Source: a bacterium
GTDB lineage: Bacteria; Myxococcota_A; Bradymonadia; UBA7976; UBA1532
Length of the DNA stretch: 64,000 nucleotides
Direction: 5' to 3'
Assembly (NCBI GenBank): GCA_030427205.1
Contig: JAUHXC010000004.1
Coordinates: 124,001-188,000 of the forward strand
In this document: piece after piece, positions 44,339-53,051 of the stretch
Numbering within the stretch: position 1 is the stretch's first letter
Layout of the letters: each line of letters opens with the position of its first letter
The notes under the pieces: model-generated
Database searches by the model: none
Told to the model about the DNA's origin: nothing
Seen by the model: only the letters and a program-made list of their open reading frames with translations
Translations under genes and position numbers: made by a program

Positions 44339-46588
44339 ATGTCGACGCTCACCCCATCCATCGATCTCAGTCATCTGCCCCATGCGGCCCGCGGTCGTCT
44401 GTTCGGTCGGGAGCGCCTGCCGGGCCAGCTCGATGCGTTATGGCTCGATCCCGCGACGCGGGTCGTCGGCCTGATCGGACCGGCGGGCATTGGCAAGAGC
44501 ACCGTGCTCGGGCATTGGGTCTCGCGCATCGTCACTCGGGCAGCGAGTGAGGGCGTGCGGATATTCGGTTGGCGGTTCGGCTCGCCCGATGGTCGGTCGG
44601 ATCAGCCCGATACGATCGAGCGTTTTCTCGACGCCATCGAGGCATGGCTCTCGATCGAGCCGTGCGAGGGCAGCGCCCTGACCCGCGCCACGCGCATCGC
44701 CAATGCGCTCAGCGGTCAGGTGACGCTGCTCGCCCTCGATGGGGTCGAGAGTCTGTACGGCGCGATCTCGGGCACCGTCGACAACCACGGAGATCGGGTC
44801 CTGGAGTGCTTGCTGTCCACGTTCCGTGGACCCGGTTTGTGCGTGGTGGGCAGTCGGCTTGAACTGGGCGGCTTGCGGGTCGATGTCGGCTATCGCTCGA
44901 TCCAGCTGGCGCCGCTCTCGGCAGGGGTCGGCGCTCGTCTGCTCTGCGAACTCGGGGTCCGCGGTCTGACGGAACGGCTCGAATCGGCCGCAGACATGCT
45001 CGGCGGTCATCCCTTGTCGATCGAGTTGTGTGGGCGCTACCTCGCCACTTTCGAGGAGGGCGACGTCCGCCGTCTCGATCGGGTGGCGCTGAATCTGGCC
45101 GATGCAGATGAGAAGTCCCGCGTCGAGCGCATCGTAGCGGGCGTGGAAGCCCGGCTGGAACCGGCTGCGATGCAGGTCTTGCGTATCGCGTGCCTCGACA
45201 ACCGGCTGGCGATCGATCGCGATGCTTTCTGGTATGCGGTGGAGACGTTGCGCCAGCCACCGGTCGTTGGCCTGACCGACGCCATCGATGGTCTCGGTCG
45301 GCGCGGTGTGCGCGCTGCGCGGCGCTCGCTGGTCAACAGTGGCCTGCTGGCACCGGCAGAGCATGGTGTAGTGAGCGTGCATGCGTTGATCCGAGCGCTC
45401 GTCAGCCGCCGGTTCGAATCGGCGCATCCCGCTTCGTGGCGTGAGGCCCACCGACGCCTGGCCGCCGACGAAATCGAACAGAGCAGGCAGGCGCCCGGCG
45501 GTCGAGAGCGAGGGGCGCTGATTCGAGCGATCCGCTATCTGTGCATCGCCGGCGAGGCGCCTGAAGCGCTGGCCGTCTATCTCGATGTCTTCGGCGACGA
45601 TCACCCCGTCTCCGACGAGCAGGGTGCGCTGTCGTTGAGTCTGGAAGCGTTGCTGCCGTTCTTTGACGCTGACAATCGGGCGCGCTGTGAACTGGACGAT
45701 GCTCAGCAGGCCAAGGTCTACGCCAAACTCGGGTTCAGACTGCAGGCGCTTGGTCGACTCGACGAGGCGGTCGAGCCGATGGAGCGCAGCGCCAAAGGCC
45801 GCATCGCCCTCGAAGATTGGCATGGCGCTGCCAACAGCGCGGGCAACCTCAGCAGCCTCCTTCTCACGCTCGGCCAGACCGGGCGGGCGGAGAAGTGGGG
45901 GCATCGGGCGGTCGCTTGCGCGGACAAGGGGGCCGACGGACGGCAACGGGTGAGCAAGCGGGCCATTCTCGTCGAGGCCTTGCACCGCCGCGGCAAGCTC
46001 GATGAGGCCCACGCAGTCTTCGTGGAAGCCGAGAGGATCCAACGGGAGTGGCAGGCCGACCATCCGATCCTGGGCTCGATCATGGGCTATCGGGTCGGTG
46101 CCCTCCTGCTGCACCTCGGTGAGGTGGGTGAGGTGGAGCGCCGTGCGCGCGCCGACCGGGTGTGGTCGGAAGAGCAAGGGTTCCTGCTCGCTGTCGCGCT
46201 CGACGATCTGCTCTTGGGGCACTGCGAACGCAGGCGCGGCTGCTTGGAGGCTGCGGCGATGCACTTCGACGCCAGCGTAGAGCAGTTGGTGCGCTGTGGA
46301 CGGATCGATCACCAGCCGCGGGGTCTGATCGCTCGCGCGGCGCTGCGGCGGGAAACGGGTGACTGGGAAGAGGCGGCTGCTGATCTTCGACGAGCGGAAG
46401 AGTTGGCGCGGCTCGGTGGTATGAAGATCTACCGGCATGACATCGCCGTCGAGCGCCTTTGGTTGCGCGCCGCACGCGCCGAGCCGCTGGAGACGGAGGC
46501 GATCGACCGTCTGCGGACAGCGATGAAGGAGACGGGCTACGCCTGTCGCTTCGGCGATCTCACCGAATTGCAGGCAGAGTGCTGTTGA
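44339..46588 (+). CDS. STAND NTPase with TPR-type repeats, no N-terminal effector domain
   Basis: A 749-residue protein. The N-terminus goes straight into the entry motif HLPHAARGRLFGRERLPGQL. The NTPase domain has Walker A GPAGIGKST (about 46-54), Walker B LLALDGVE, and the GxP-type GGHPLSIELCG with a winged-helix region following. From about residue 400 on it is helical, with TPR-like pairs (AKVYAKLGFRLQALGRLDEAVEPMERS, HRRGKLDEAHAVFVEAER). In relatives the region ahead of this motif usually carries TIR, CHAT or protease effectors; none is present. Codon use looks less GC-biased than its surroundings, suggesting acquisition. Defence or signalling role inferred. Confidence 0.82.
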   Translation: MSTLTPSIDLSHLPHAARGRLFGRERLPGQLDALWLDPATRVVGLIGPAGIGKSTVLGHWVSRIVTRAASEGVRIFGWRFGSPDGRSDQPDTIERFLDAIEAWLSIEPCEGSALTRATRIANALSGQVTLLALDGVESLYGAISGTVDNHGDRVLECLLSTFRGPGLCVVGSRLELGGLRVDVGYRSIQLAPLSAGVGARLLCELGVRGLTERLESAADMLGGHPLSIELCGRYLATFEEGDVRRLDRVALNLADADEKSRVERIVAGVEARLEPAAMQVLRIACLDNRLAIDRDAFWYAVETLRQPPVVGLTDAIDGLGRRGVRAARRSLVNSGLLAPAEHGVVSVHALIRALVSRRFESAHPASWREAHRRLAADEIEQSRQAPGGRERGALIRAIRYLCIAGEAPEALAVYLDVFGDDHPVSDEQGALSLSLEALLPFFDADNRARCELDDAQQAKVYAKLGFRLQALGRLDEAVEPMERSAKGRIALEDWHGAANSAGNLSSLLLTLGQTGRAEKWGHRAVACADKGADGRQRVSKRAILVEALHRRGKLDEAHAVFVEAERIQREWQADHPILGSIMGYRVGALLLHLGEVGEVERRARADRVWSEEQGFLLAVALDDLLLGHCERRRGCLEAAAMHFDASVEQLVRCGRIDHQPRGLIARAALRRETGDWEEAAADLRRAEELARLGGMKIYRHDIAVERLWLRAARAEPLETEAIDRLRTAMKETGYACRFGDLTELQAECC

Positions 46589-46592
46589 GCAC

Positions 46593-47159
46593 ATGTCGCT
46601 GATGCCACACCGGTTGCCGCCCCTTCCTGCTCCCACGACCCCCATCCTGCTGCACGCCCTCTCCGGCCTCGGCAAATCGACCCTCGCTGCCCGTTACCCC
46701 CAGGTGACGCATGACACCGACACCGATCTCGATGCCATGCTGGTGGATGTCTTCCCCGAGTTGCAGGGCCGAGCCCGGCGCATCGCATGGCGCACGCTCG
46801 CCCGGCGTCAGCCATGGCATGATCACACCTCCGATGACTTCCATCGCTGGTCTGCGGGCCGCCGCCTGCTGATCGAACGCATCGTGCGCCGGCTGCGCGC
46901 GCCGACGCCGTGCATGGTGCTGACCAACCTGTTGATCGTGCCCTGGCCGGTGGTGCGTTACCATGGGGTGACGCTCGGGCGATACGCCGATCACTGGCGG
47001 CTCATCGAGCGCGACGCCGACAACGGGCAGGACGAGGCGATCAACGCCCGGCTCGCGGGCTTCGCGCCGCTGCGGCGGCTGCCGCCGGGGCGATTTCTGG
47101 CCGACGAGCCCGACATCATGCGCTGGCTCGAGCAGGCGTCGGCCGCGCGCGACGTGTAA
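46593..47159 (+). CDS. Small P-loop protein coupled to the STAND NTPase
   Basis: A 188-residue protein with an early Walker A-like motif ALSGLGKSTLAARYP (about 22-36), followed by an acidic HDTDTDLD segment. The later parts resemble a nucleoside/adenylate-kinase-like fold (LIERIVRRLRAPTPCMVL, RLIERDADNG). I cannot assign a family. It begins 4 bp after the STAND gene stop, so the two are very probably one transcription/translation unit. It could phosphorylate a small molecule or act as a regulatory NTPase. Confidence 0.65.
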   Translation: MSLMPHRLPPLPAPTTPILLHALSGLGKSTLAARYPQVTHDTDTDLDAMLVDVFPELQGRARRIAWRTLARRQPWHDHTSDDFHRWSAGRRLLIERIVRRLRAPTPCMVLTNLLIVPWPVVRYHGVTLGRYADHWRLIERDADNGQDEAINARLAGFAPLRRLPPGRFLADEPDIMRWLEQASAARDV

Positions 47160-47253
47160 TCGGTTGTTATCGCCGAGTAAGGCCCCGCCCCTTGCGCGGC
47201 CGCCGGATCTACGGGCATCGTCTTCGCCGGAGTCCGATGGAGAGGGACGCGCG

Positions 47254-48021
47254 ATGAAGCTGGACGCGGGCCGGGTGGCGAGCTTCCGGGAGAACGGTTT
47301 CGTACATGTGCCGGGCGTCGTCGACGCCGAGACGGTGGCTGGCCTGCGGGCGGCCCATGACGGGCTCGTCGACCGCTGGGCGGCCGAGTGCGAGGTCGAC
47401 CGGGCGACGTACGTCCGGGTCGTCTCGCAGTGGACCAGCCTGCACGAGCAGCACCCGCGCTTCCGGGCGCAGCTCGATCACCCGGCGGTGGGCGCCATCG
47501 CGCGACAGCTGCTCGGCGCGTCGGCGGTGCAGCTCTTCCACGACCACCTCATCAGCAAACCGCCGCGGGTCTCGGGCACGATCCCATGGCATCAGGACTA
47601 TCCGTTCTGGCCGGTCGATGCGCCCCGCGCGCTGTCATGCTGGCTGGCGCTGGATGACTGCGACGATGACTCGGGCGCCATGCGCTTCATGCCCGGCGCG
47701 CACCTCGACGGCGAGCAGCCGCCGGTGGACTTCCTACGCGCCACATGGGATTGGGGCGATCGCATCCACGCCGCGGTGCCCACCCGGGCCAAGGCCGGCG
47801 ACTGCATCTTCCACTCGTGCCTCTCGTGGCATACCTCGCCGCCGAATACATCCGATCACCACCGGCGGGCGTTCATCATGATCATCATGCACGCCGACTG
47901 CCGCTGGGATCCCGAGCACTGCGATTGGCACCCCATGAACGACTGCGTCACCGTGCAGCCCGGCGAACACTTCAACCGCGATCGCTTCCCGATCCTCGGG
48001 GCGGGGGCGGCGGCATGCTGA
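47254..48021 (+). CDS. Phytanoyl-CoA dioxygenase (PhyH)-family Fe(II)/2OG oxygenase, first copy
   Basis: A 255-residue jelly-roll oxygenase. The iron triad is His113-x-Asp115 (WHQDYPFWPVD) and distal His193 (LSWHTSPPNTS). The Arg-rich segment DHHRRAF would hold 2-oxoglutarate. The start EENGFV-type N-terminus (VASFRENGFVHVPGVVD) is typical of PhyH hydroxylases, which oxidise small molecules in natural-product pathways as well as phytanoyl-CoA. First gene of a seven-gene coupled operon whose last gene encodes a related oxygenase. It overlaps the peptidase gene by 7 bp. Confidence 0.88.
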   Translation: MKLDAGRVASFRENGFVHVPGVVDAETVAGLRAAHDGLVDRWAAECEVDRATYVRVVSQWTSLHEQHPRFRAQLDHPAVGAIARQLLGASAVQLFHDHLISKPPRVSGTIPWHQDYPFWPVDAPRALSCWLALDDCDDDSGAMRFMPGAHLDGEQPPVDFLRATWDWGDRIHAAVPTRAKAGDCIFHSCLSWHTSPPNTSDHHRRAFIMIIMHADCRWDPEHCDWHPMNDCVTVQPGEHFNRDRFPILGAGAAAC

Positions 48022-49214
48022 GGCAACTCTCGATCTTCTCCGGGGCCGAAGACCTGACCCTGGCCCTCGGCCTGTTGCTGCGCACGGCGGTGGGCCGCGA
48101 ACGCACCGCCGACAATGCGATGCCGCTCGACTCGCTCGCCGATCACATCGGCAGCGACGCGGGCTACGCGGCGCTGACCGATCTGGCGGCGCGGCTGGGG
48201 CTCGACGTGACGCTGCCGCCGATCGAGACGGTGCGCGGCCTCTTCGCCGACGAGCTGCTCTCGGGCAAGGCCCTGCGTCTGCACCGCGGGCGCAACGTGT
48301 ACAGCAGCGGCAAGGCGGCGCTCTGGCAGGCGCTGTGGATGCCATTTCGCGACGCGCTGACCATCGACGACGCGACCATGGCGCTCACCGAAGAGCTGAT
48401 CGCGCTGCGCACCGACGACGGCGGCGACGGCGTCGAGCCCTGCGTGCGGCTGCTCGAAGCCCGCCTCGACGCGCTGGGCTTCACCGTCGATCGCATCGAG
48501 GCGGCGGGGCACGCGCCGCTGCTGCGGGCCCATCGGCCGGCGCGCGGCGTGCCGGGCCGCGTCGCGCTATACGCCCACTACGACGTCGAGACGCCCGATC
48601 CGGCCCATTGGCAGACCGACCCCTGGACGCTGACCGAGGTGCGCGGGCGGCTCTACGGGGTCGGCATCGGCGACAACAAAGCGGCGCTGGCTCAGCGGCT
48701 GCTGCTGCTCGAAGCGCTCGACGAGACCCCCGAGCTGTTGTGGATCATCCAGGGCGAGGAGGAGATCGGCTCGCCGCTGGCCCACCGCGAGATGAAGCGG
48801 GCGCTCGACGGCTTCGCGGCCGACCTCTGGCTCGAGGAGAACGGCTACTTCGACCCCGATGGCACCCAGCGCACGCTGGCTTTCGTGGCGGGTGATGCCC
48901 CGGCCGCGGTGGGCGGCCCGCCCGATGCGTCGCTGGCGGCGTGCATAGACGGGCTCGCCGAAGAGGCCCGTCGCTTCGGCTGTGGCAGCCGGCTCGAGGT
49001 GCGCCCGCTCAACAAGAGCTTCTTCCCCCAGGGCTGCCCCTTCGGCCGGGCGATCCCGCGCGGCGGCCGCTACCTGGCGCTGGGCATCAACGATCCGGCG
49101 AGCCGCATCCACCAGCCCAACGAGTCGGTGCCGATGTGGACCTTCCCGATCCACGGGCGGCAGTTCACCCGGCTCATCAGCTCACCGGGCATCGTGCCGG
49201 CGGGGCTGCCATGA
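48015..49214 (+). CDS. M20-type metallopeptidase with novel N-terminal domain and no lid domain
   Basis: A 399-residue protein. The first ~110 residues form a helical region I cannot place (includes RGRNVYSSGKAALWQALW). The M20/dipeptidase catalytic core follows: Zn ligand His188 and Asp190 (YAHYDVETPD), bridging Asp in GIGDNKAA, the general base Glu in QGEEEIGSP, and C-terminal His in RIHQPNES. The ~110-residue dimerisation lid usually inserted between the core halves appears to be missing. It would hydrolyse an amide bond in a small peptide or acyl-amino compound. Second gene of the coupled operon. Confidence 0.82.
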   Translation: MLRQLSIFSGAEDLTLALGLLLRTAVGRERTADNAMPLDSLADHIGSDAGYAALTDLAARLGLDVTLPPIETVRGLFADELLSGKALRLHRGRNVYSSGKAALWQALWMPFRDALTIDDATMALTEELIALRTDDGGDGVEPCVRLLEARLDALGFTVDRIEAAGHAPLLRAHRPARGVPGRVALYAHYDVETPDPAHWQTDPWTLTEVRGRLYGVGIGDNKAALAQRLLLLEALDETPELLWIIQGEEEIGSPLAHREMKRALDGFAADLWLEENGYFDPDGTQRTLAFVAGDAPAAVGGPPDASLAACIDGLAEEARRFGCGSRLEVRPLNKSFFPQGCPFGRAIPRGGRYLALGINDPASRIHQPNESVPMWTFPIHGRQFTRLISSPGIVPAGLP

Positions 49215-51457
49215 CCGGTGCCCCACCCAGACTCGACGACGTGCGGCCGCTGCGGCCCGACGAGGCTGCCGCCTTACTGGCGCGCATGGGCGTGGCCGAT
49301 CCCGGCTCGCCGACCCCGAAGAGCGCCGACCTGCTCGCGCGGCTGCAGTGGCGCTTCTTGTGCGCCTCGCCGTTCCACAACATCGAGCTGTTGGCGGGCA
49401 CCTCGCCGCGCACCGTCGAGGCGGCCATCGGCGCGGTGGTCGCCGGGCGCGGCGGCACGTGCCATGTGCAGGCCACCGGCTTCCTGGCGCTGCTGCGCGG
49501 GCTGGGCTTCGACGCGCACCTCGCCGCGGCGACCATCCGCGAGCCGGGCGATCACCTCGTCGTGCTCGCGTCGGCCGACGGGCGGCGCTGGGTCTGCGAT
49601 GTGGGCAACGGCCACCCGTATCGGCGCCCGTTCCCGCTCGACGGGGCGTGCGCGATCGAGCACGTCGGCTGGCGCTTCTCGACGCTGGGCGACGGGCGCG
49701 CGCTCGAGCTGAAGCGCTCGACCGCGACCCGCACCTGGACGGTCTATCGGGTCGACCCCGCCCCGCGCAGCTTCGCCGACTTCCGGGGGATCATCGACGG
49801 CCATCATACAAAGCGCGGATTCGGGCCCTTCCTGACCGGGCTGCGGGCGGTGCGCATCGATGATGATCGGCTGGTGACGCTGCGCGACCTGGCGCTGCGT
49901 CGCTACAGCGTCGCCGGACAGCGCATTCGCCCGGTGCCCGACCTCGCCGCGGCGGGGCGGGTGCTCACCGACGTCTTCGACTTCGAGCCGGCGCTCGTCG
50001 AGGCGGCCCTGGCCCGGGTCGCGCCCCACGCAATCGGCTGGGCGCCCGCCGCGCGGCGACCGCTGAGCGTCGCGGTGACCGTGGCCAGCGATCGCGCCGC
50101 GTCGTTGCGCCGGCTGCTCGCCGATCTGGCCGCCGACGCCGCCGGGGTCGATCCTGCCGCGATGCGGCGCCTGCGGGTCTTCGTGCTCGATAACGGCGCT
50201 GACGGATCGGTGTCGGCGGCGGTCGCCGCGGCCCCCGTCGGGCTGGACGTGCGCTTGATCGACGATCCCGCGCCGGGCCGGCGCTGCATCGCCGAGAGCC
50301 GGCTGGCCCAGGCGCGCGCGGTGGCCCGCGCGGTCGCCGCGGGCGAGGCCATCGACGCGGTCTGGATGCTCGACGACGACTTGCGCCTCGTCGGGCTCGA
50401 GCGGCGCGCTGGACGGCTCGTGCGGACGGCAGCGGGCGGCTACCTGGCCGACATCGTCGAGCGCTGGTGGCGCCGGCCCGAGGTCTCGCTGCTGGTGGGC
50501 GGGGTCACCGGCGATCCGCCGATTCGGCCCGATGCGGTGCACGCGACCCAGCTCCTGGATCTGGCGGCCAACCTCGACCGCTTCGCCGGGCTCGATCCCG
50601 ACGCGCCGTATGCCGCGCCCGACCAGACGGCGGCCTTCGAGTTGCCCGATTACTATTACGACCACGCGCGCACCGACGGGCACGTCGATCAGCCGTTCTA
50701 CTGGCTGCCCCGCGAGGCCGGCGCGACGACGCGGGCCGCGGCGCGGCGCTTCGTCGACGCGATGGCTCACGTCTTCGCCGGCAAGACCCCGACCCGCCCG
50801 CTGACCGGCGGCGGCGGCGTGCCGGCCGGCCGGCGCTGGCTGCGCCGCGGGGGCAACGCGGTGTTCCTCGACCTCGACAGCGCGCTGCGCCATCCGTACC
50901 CCTCGCTCGCCGTCGGCGGCCAGCGCACGCGGCGCGCCGATATGGTCGGCACCGCGCTGCTGGCCCGCGAGGGCGGCGCGCCGGCGGTGGGCTGGGATCG
51001 CGCCGTGCTGCACGACCGCCCGCCGCGCCGGCCCGGCCCGCTCGCCGCGGCGGTGCTCGCGACGATGTCCGCCGAGTTCTACGGCGTCTTGTTGGCCCGC
51101 GCGCTGGTCGAGGGCGAGGTCGATCTCGACGGGTGCGCCCGGCGCCGCGCCCGGCGCATCATCGAGCGCATCGCGCTGTCGGCCGCCCGCCTCGACGCGG
51201 CGCGGGCGGCGGTCGAGCGGGCCCGGGCGGGCTGGCTCGGCGCCGATGAGCCGATCGCGGGCGGTCTCGATCGGCTCGACGCCATGTTGCGCGAGGGCGC
51301 GACGCTGTATACCGCCGACTGGCCCGCCGCGGTGAAGGCGGCGATCGACGCGCCGGCCCACGTCGAGCGGGTGCGGCGCTTCGTGGCCCACGAACTCGAC
51401 TCGACGGTGGCCGCGCAGCGCCGCGCCATCGCGGCTGCATTCGACGAGGAGGCGTGA
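49211..51457 (+). CDS. Fusion of arylamine N-acetyltransferase-like and GT-A glycosyltransferase domains
   Basis: A 748-residue two-domain protein. Residues 1-285 match the NAT/amide synthase fold with a full triad, Cys84 (RGGTCHVQATGF), His115 (PGDHLVVLA) and Asp130 (VCDVGNGHP). Residues from about 293 form a GT-A glycosyltransferase (SVAVTVASDRAASLRRLLADL), with the metal-binding VWMLDDDLRLV and late motif TRRADMVGTALL, similar in look to galactofuranosyl-type transferases. Together they suggest transfer of both an acyl group and a sugar to one product. I know of no established family with this fusion. Coupled to both neighbours (ATGA, TGATG). Confidence 0.85.
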   Translation: MTGAPPRLDDVRPLRPDEAAALLARMGVADPGSPTPKSADLLARLQWRFLCASPFHNIELLAGTSPRTVEAAIGAVVAGRGGTCHVQATGFLALLRGLGFDAHLAAATIREPGDHLVVLASADGRRWVCDVGNGHPYRRPFPLDGACAIEHVGWRFSTLGDGRALELKRSTATRTWTVYRVDPAPRSFADFRGIIDGHHTKRGFGPFLTGLRAVRIDDDRLVTLRDLALRRYSVAGQRIRPVPDLAAAGRVLTDVFDFEPALVEAALARVAPHAIGWAPAARRPLSVAVTVASDRAASLRRLLADLAADAAGVDPAAMRRLRVFVLDNGADGSVSAAVAAAPVGLDVRLIDDPAPGRRCIAESRLAQARAVARAVAAGEAIDAVWMLDDDLRLVGLERRAGRLVRTAAGGYLADIVERWWRRPEVSLLVGGVTGDPPIRPDAVHATQLLDLAANLDRFAGLDPDAPYAAPDQTAAFELPDYYYDHARTDGHVDQPFYWLPREAGATTRAAARRFVDAMAHVFAGKTPTRPLTGGGGVPAGRRWLRRGGNAVFLDLDSALRHPYPSLAVGGQRTRRADMVGTALLAREGGAPAVGWDRAVLHDRPPRRPGPLAAAVLATMSAEFYGVLLARALVEGEVDLDGCARRRARRIIERIALSAARLDAARAAVERARAGWLGADEPIAGGLDRLDAMLREGATLYTADWPAAVKAAIDAPAHVERVRRFVAHELDSTVAAQRRAIAAAFDEEA

Positions 51458-52026
51458 TGGGCGACGGCGAGCGACGGCCGGTCATGGCGATCATCGGCGC
51501 GGGCGGCGCGATCCCGTCGGCGCTCGACGGGCTGGCCGCAGAGCTGGGCGCCGGCGCGATGGCCGCCGGGCTGCGCATCATCACGGGCGGCCTGGGTGGC
51601 GTGATGGCCGCCGCCAGCCGCGGCGCGCGTCAGAGCCCGGCGTGGGTCGAGGGGCGTATCATCGGCGTCCTGCCGTCCTACGACCGCGGCACGGCCAACC
51701 CGCACGTCGACATCGCCTTGCCCACGGGCATGCAGATCGGCCGCAACGTGCTGGTCGTGGCGGCGGCGGACGTCGTCGTCGCGGTCGGCGGCGGCTCGGG
51801 CACGCTGAGCGAGGTGGCGGTGGCGTGGCAGCTCGGCAAGCCGATCGTGGCCCTGGGCGGGGTCGACGGCTGGAGCGCGCGGCTCGCCGGTCAGACCCTG
51901 GATCACCGGCACAGCCGACCCATCGACCGCGCCGAGACCGCCGGCGAGGCGATCGAGCGGGCGCTGGCGGCCATCGCCGAGCCGCGCCGCGAGCCGGGCG
52001 ACATCGGCAGCGGGTGGAGACGATGA
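51457..52026 (+). CDS. LOG/TIGR00725-like nucleotide-binding (SLOG) protein
   Basis: A 189-residue protein with the Rossmann-like LOG fold: AIIGAGGAIPSALDGLAAELG, GLRIITGGLGGVMAAASRGA and the catalytic-type GGGSGTLSEVAVAW. LOG proteins cleave nucleoside 5'-monophosphates (cytokinin activation), and SLOG relatives sense nucleotides; the TIGR00725 group is uncharacterised. The usual PGGxGTxxE is replaced by GGGSGTLSE. The ATG at 51457 overlaps the previous stop (TGATG); a GTG at 51454 is also in frame. Fourth gene of the coupled operon. Confidence 0.85.
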   Translation: MGDGERRPVMAIIGAGGAIPSALDGLAAELGAGAMAAGLRIITGGLGGVMAAASRGARQSPAWVEGRIIGVLPSYDRGTANPHVDIALPTGMQIGRNVLVVAAADVVVAVGGGSGTLSEVAVAWQLGKPIVALGGVDGWSARLAGQTLDHRHSRPIDRAETAGEAIERALAAIAEPRREPGDIGSGWRR

Positions 52027-53051
52027 CCGAGGGGCGCTGCCTGGCGACGCTGGGCGCGTTCGACGATCGCGGCGACGGCTGGCTGGTCGAGCTCGACGTC
52101 GATCGGCCCGCCCCGCGCGAGGTCGTGCGCTTCGAGCCGCCGGCGCCGCTGCGGGTGCCGGGCAAGGGCTTCACCGGCGGCGCGTGGTTGCCCGACGGCC
52201 GGCTGGCGCTCTGCGCGTCGGCGGCCATCTGCCTCGTCGCCGACGGGGCGGTCGTCGATCTGTGGGCGTCCCCCGGCTTCAACGACCTGCACGGCCTCGC
52301 CGCCGATGGCGACCGGGTCTGGGTGGTCAATACCGGCCTCGACGCGGTCGAGATCTTCGACCTCGGCGGGCGCTTCGTCGGCGCGCTGGCCCTCGAGCCG
52401 CACTGGCTGGCGTCGCGGCGGATGAACGGCCAGACGCCGTCCCGTGCGGCGTGGCCCGGGCTGCTCGACGCCCGCTGGAGCGGTACGCTGCCCGACTTCA
52501 CGCCCGAGGCGCCCGCTGGCGACTACTACCGCGACAATGGCGCGCCCTTCGCCCGGCGGCGGGTGCGCGATCGGCTGCACCCCAACCACGTCGCGCTGGT
52601 CGACGGGCGCCCGTGGATCACCTGCCTGGCCCCGTCGGCGGTGATCGACGGCGTCGACTTCCGCATACGCGCGCGCTTCGACGCCCCGCCGCACGACGGC
52701 CTGCCCCGCGGCGATCGGATCTGGTTCACCCGAGTCGACGGCGTCGTCGAAGCCCGGGCGCTCGATGATCCGGCGCGCTGCGTCGAACGGCACGACGTCA
52801 GCGCGGCGGCGCAGATCTTCGGCTGGTGCCGCGGGCTGCACGTCACCGATGAGCTGCTCTGGGTCGGCTTCACCGAGATGCGCCGCCCGGCCCGCTTCGC
52901 TTGGAGCCGCGCCCCGCTGACGGCCACCGCGACCGCTGTCGTCTGCCTCGATCGCAAGAGCAGCGCGCTCGTCCGGCGGTTCGATCTCGACGACGGCGGG
53001 CGGCACATCAAGGTCGGCGGCCTGCTGGCGCCGGGCGGGGCAGGGCGATGA
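52023..53051 (+). CDS. Beta-propeller-like hypothetical protein
   Basis: A 342-residue protein without signal peptide. Repeated blade-like strands are visible (KGFTGGAWLPDGRLALCAS, DLHGLAADGDRVWVVNTG, PNHVALVDGRPWITC, GWCRGLHVTDELLWVGFTE), with conserved Asn/His/Trp spacing suggesting a six-bladed propeller and a His/Asn-lined centre. No catalytic family is recognised; it may be an isomerase, lactonase or binding protein acting on the operon product. Fifth gene, overlapping both neighbours by 4 bp (ATGA). Confidence 0.75.
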   Translation: MTEGRCLATLGAFDDRGDGWLVELDVDRPAPREVVRFEPPAPLRVPGKGFTGGAWLPDGRLALCASAAICLVADGAVVDLWASPGFNDLHGLAADGDRVWVVNTGLDAVEIFDLGGRFVGALALEPHWLASRRMNGQTPSRAAWPGLLDARWSGTLPDFTPEAPAGDYYRDNGAPFARRRVRDRLHPNHVALVDGRPWITCLAPSAVIDGVDFRIRARFDAPPHDGLPRGDRIWFTRVDGVVEARALDDPARCVERHDVSAAAQIFGWCRGLHVTDELLWVGFTEMRRPARFAWSRAPLTATATAVVCLDRKSSALVRRFDLDDGGRHIKVGGLLAPGGAGR

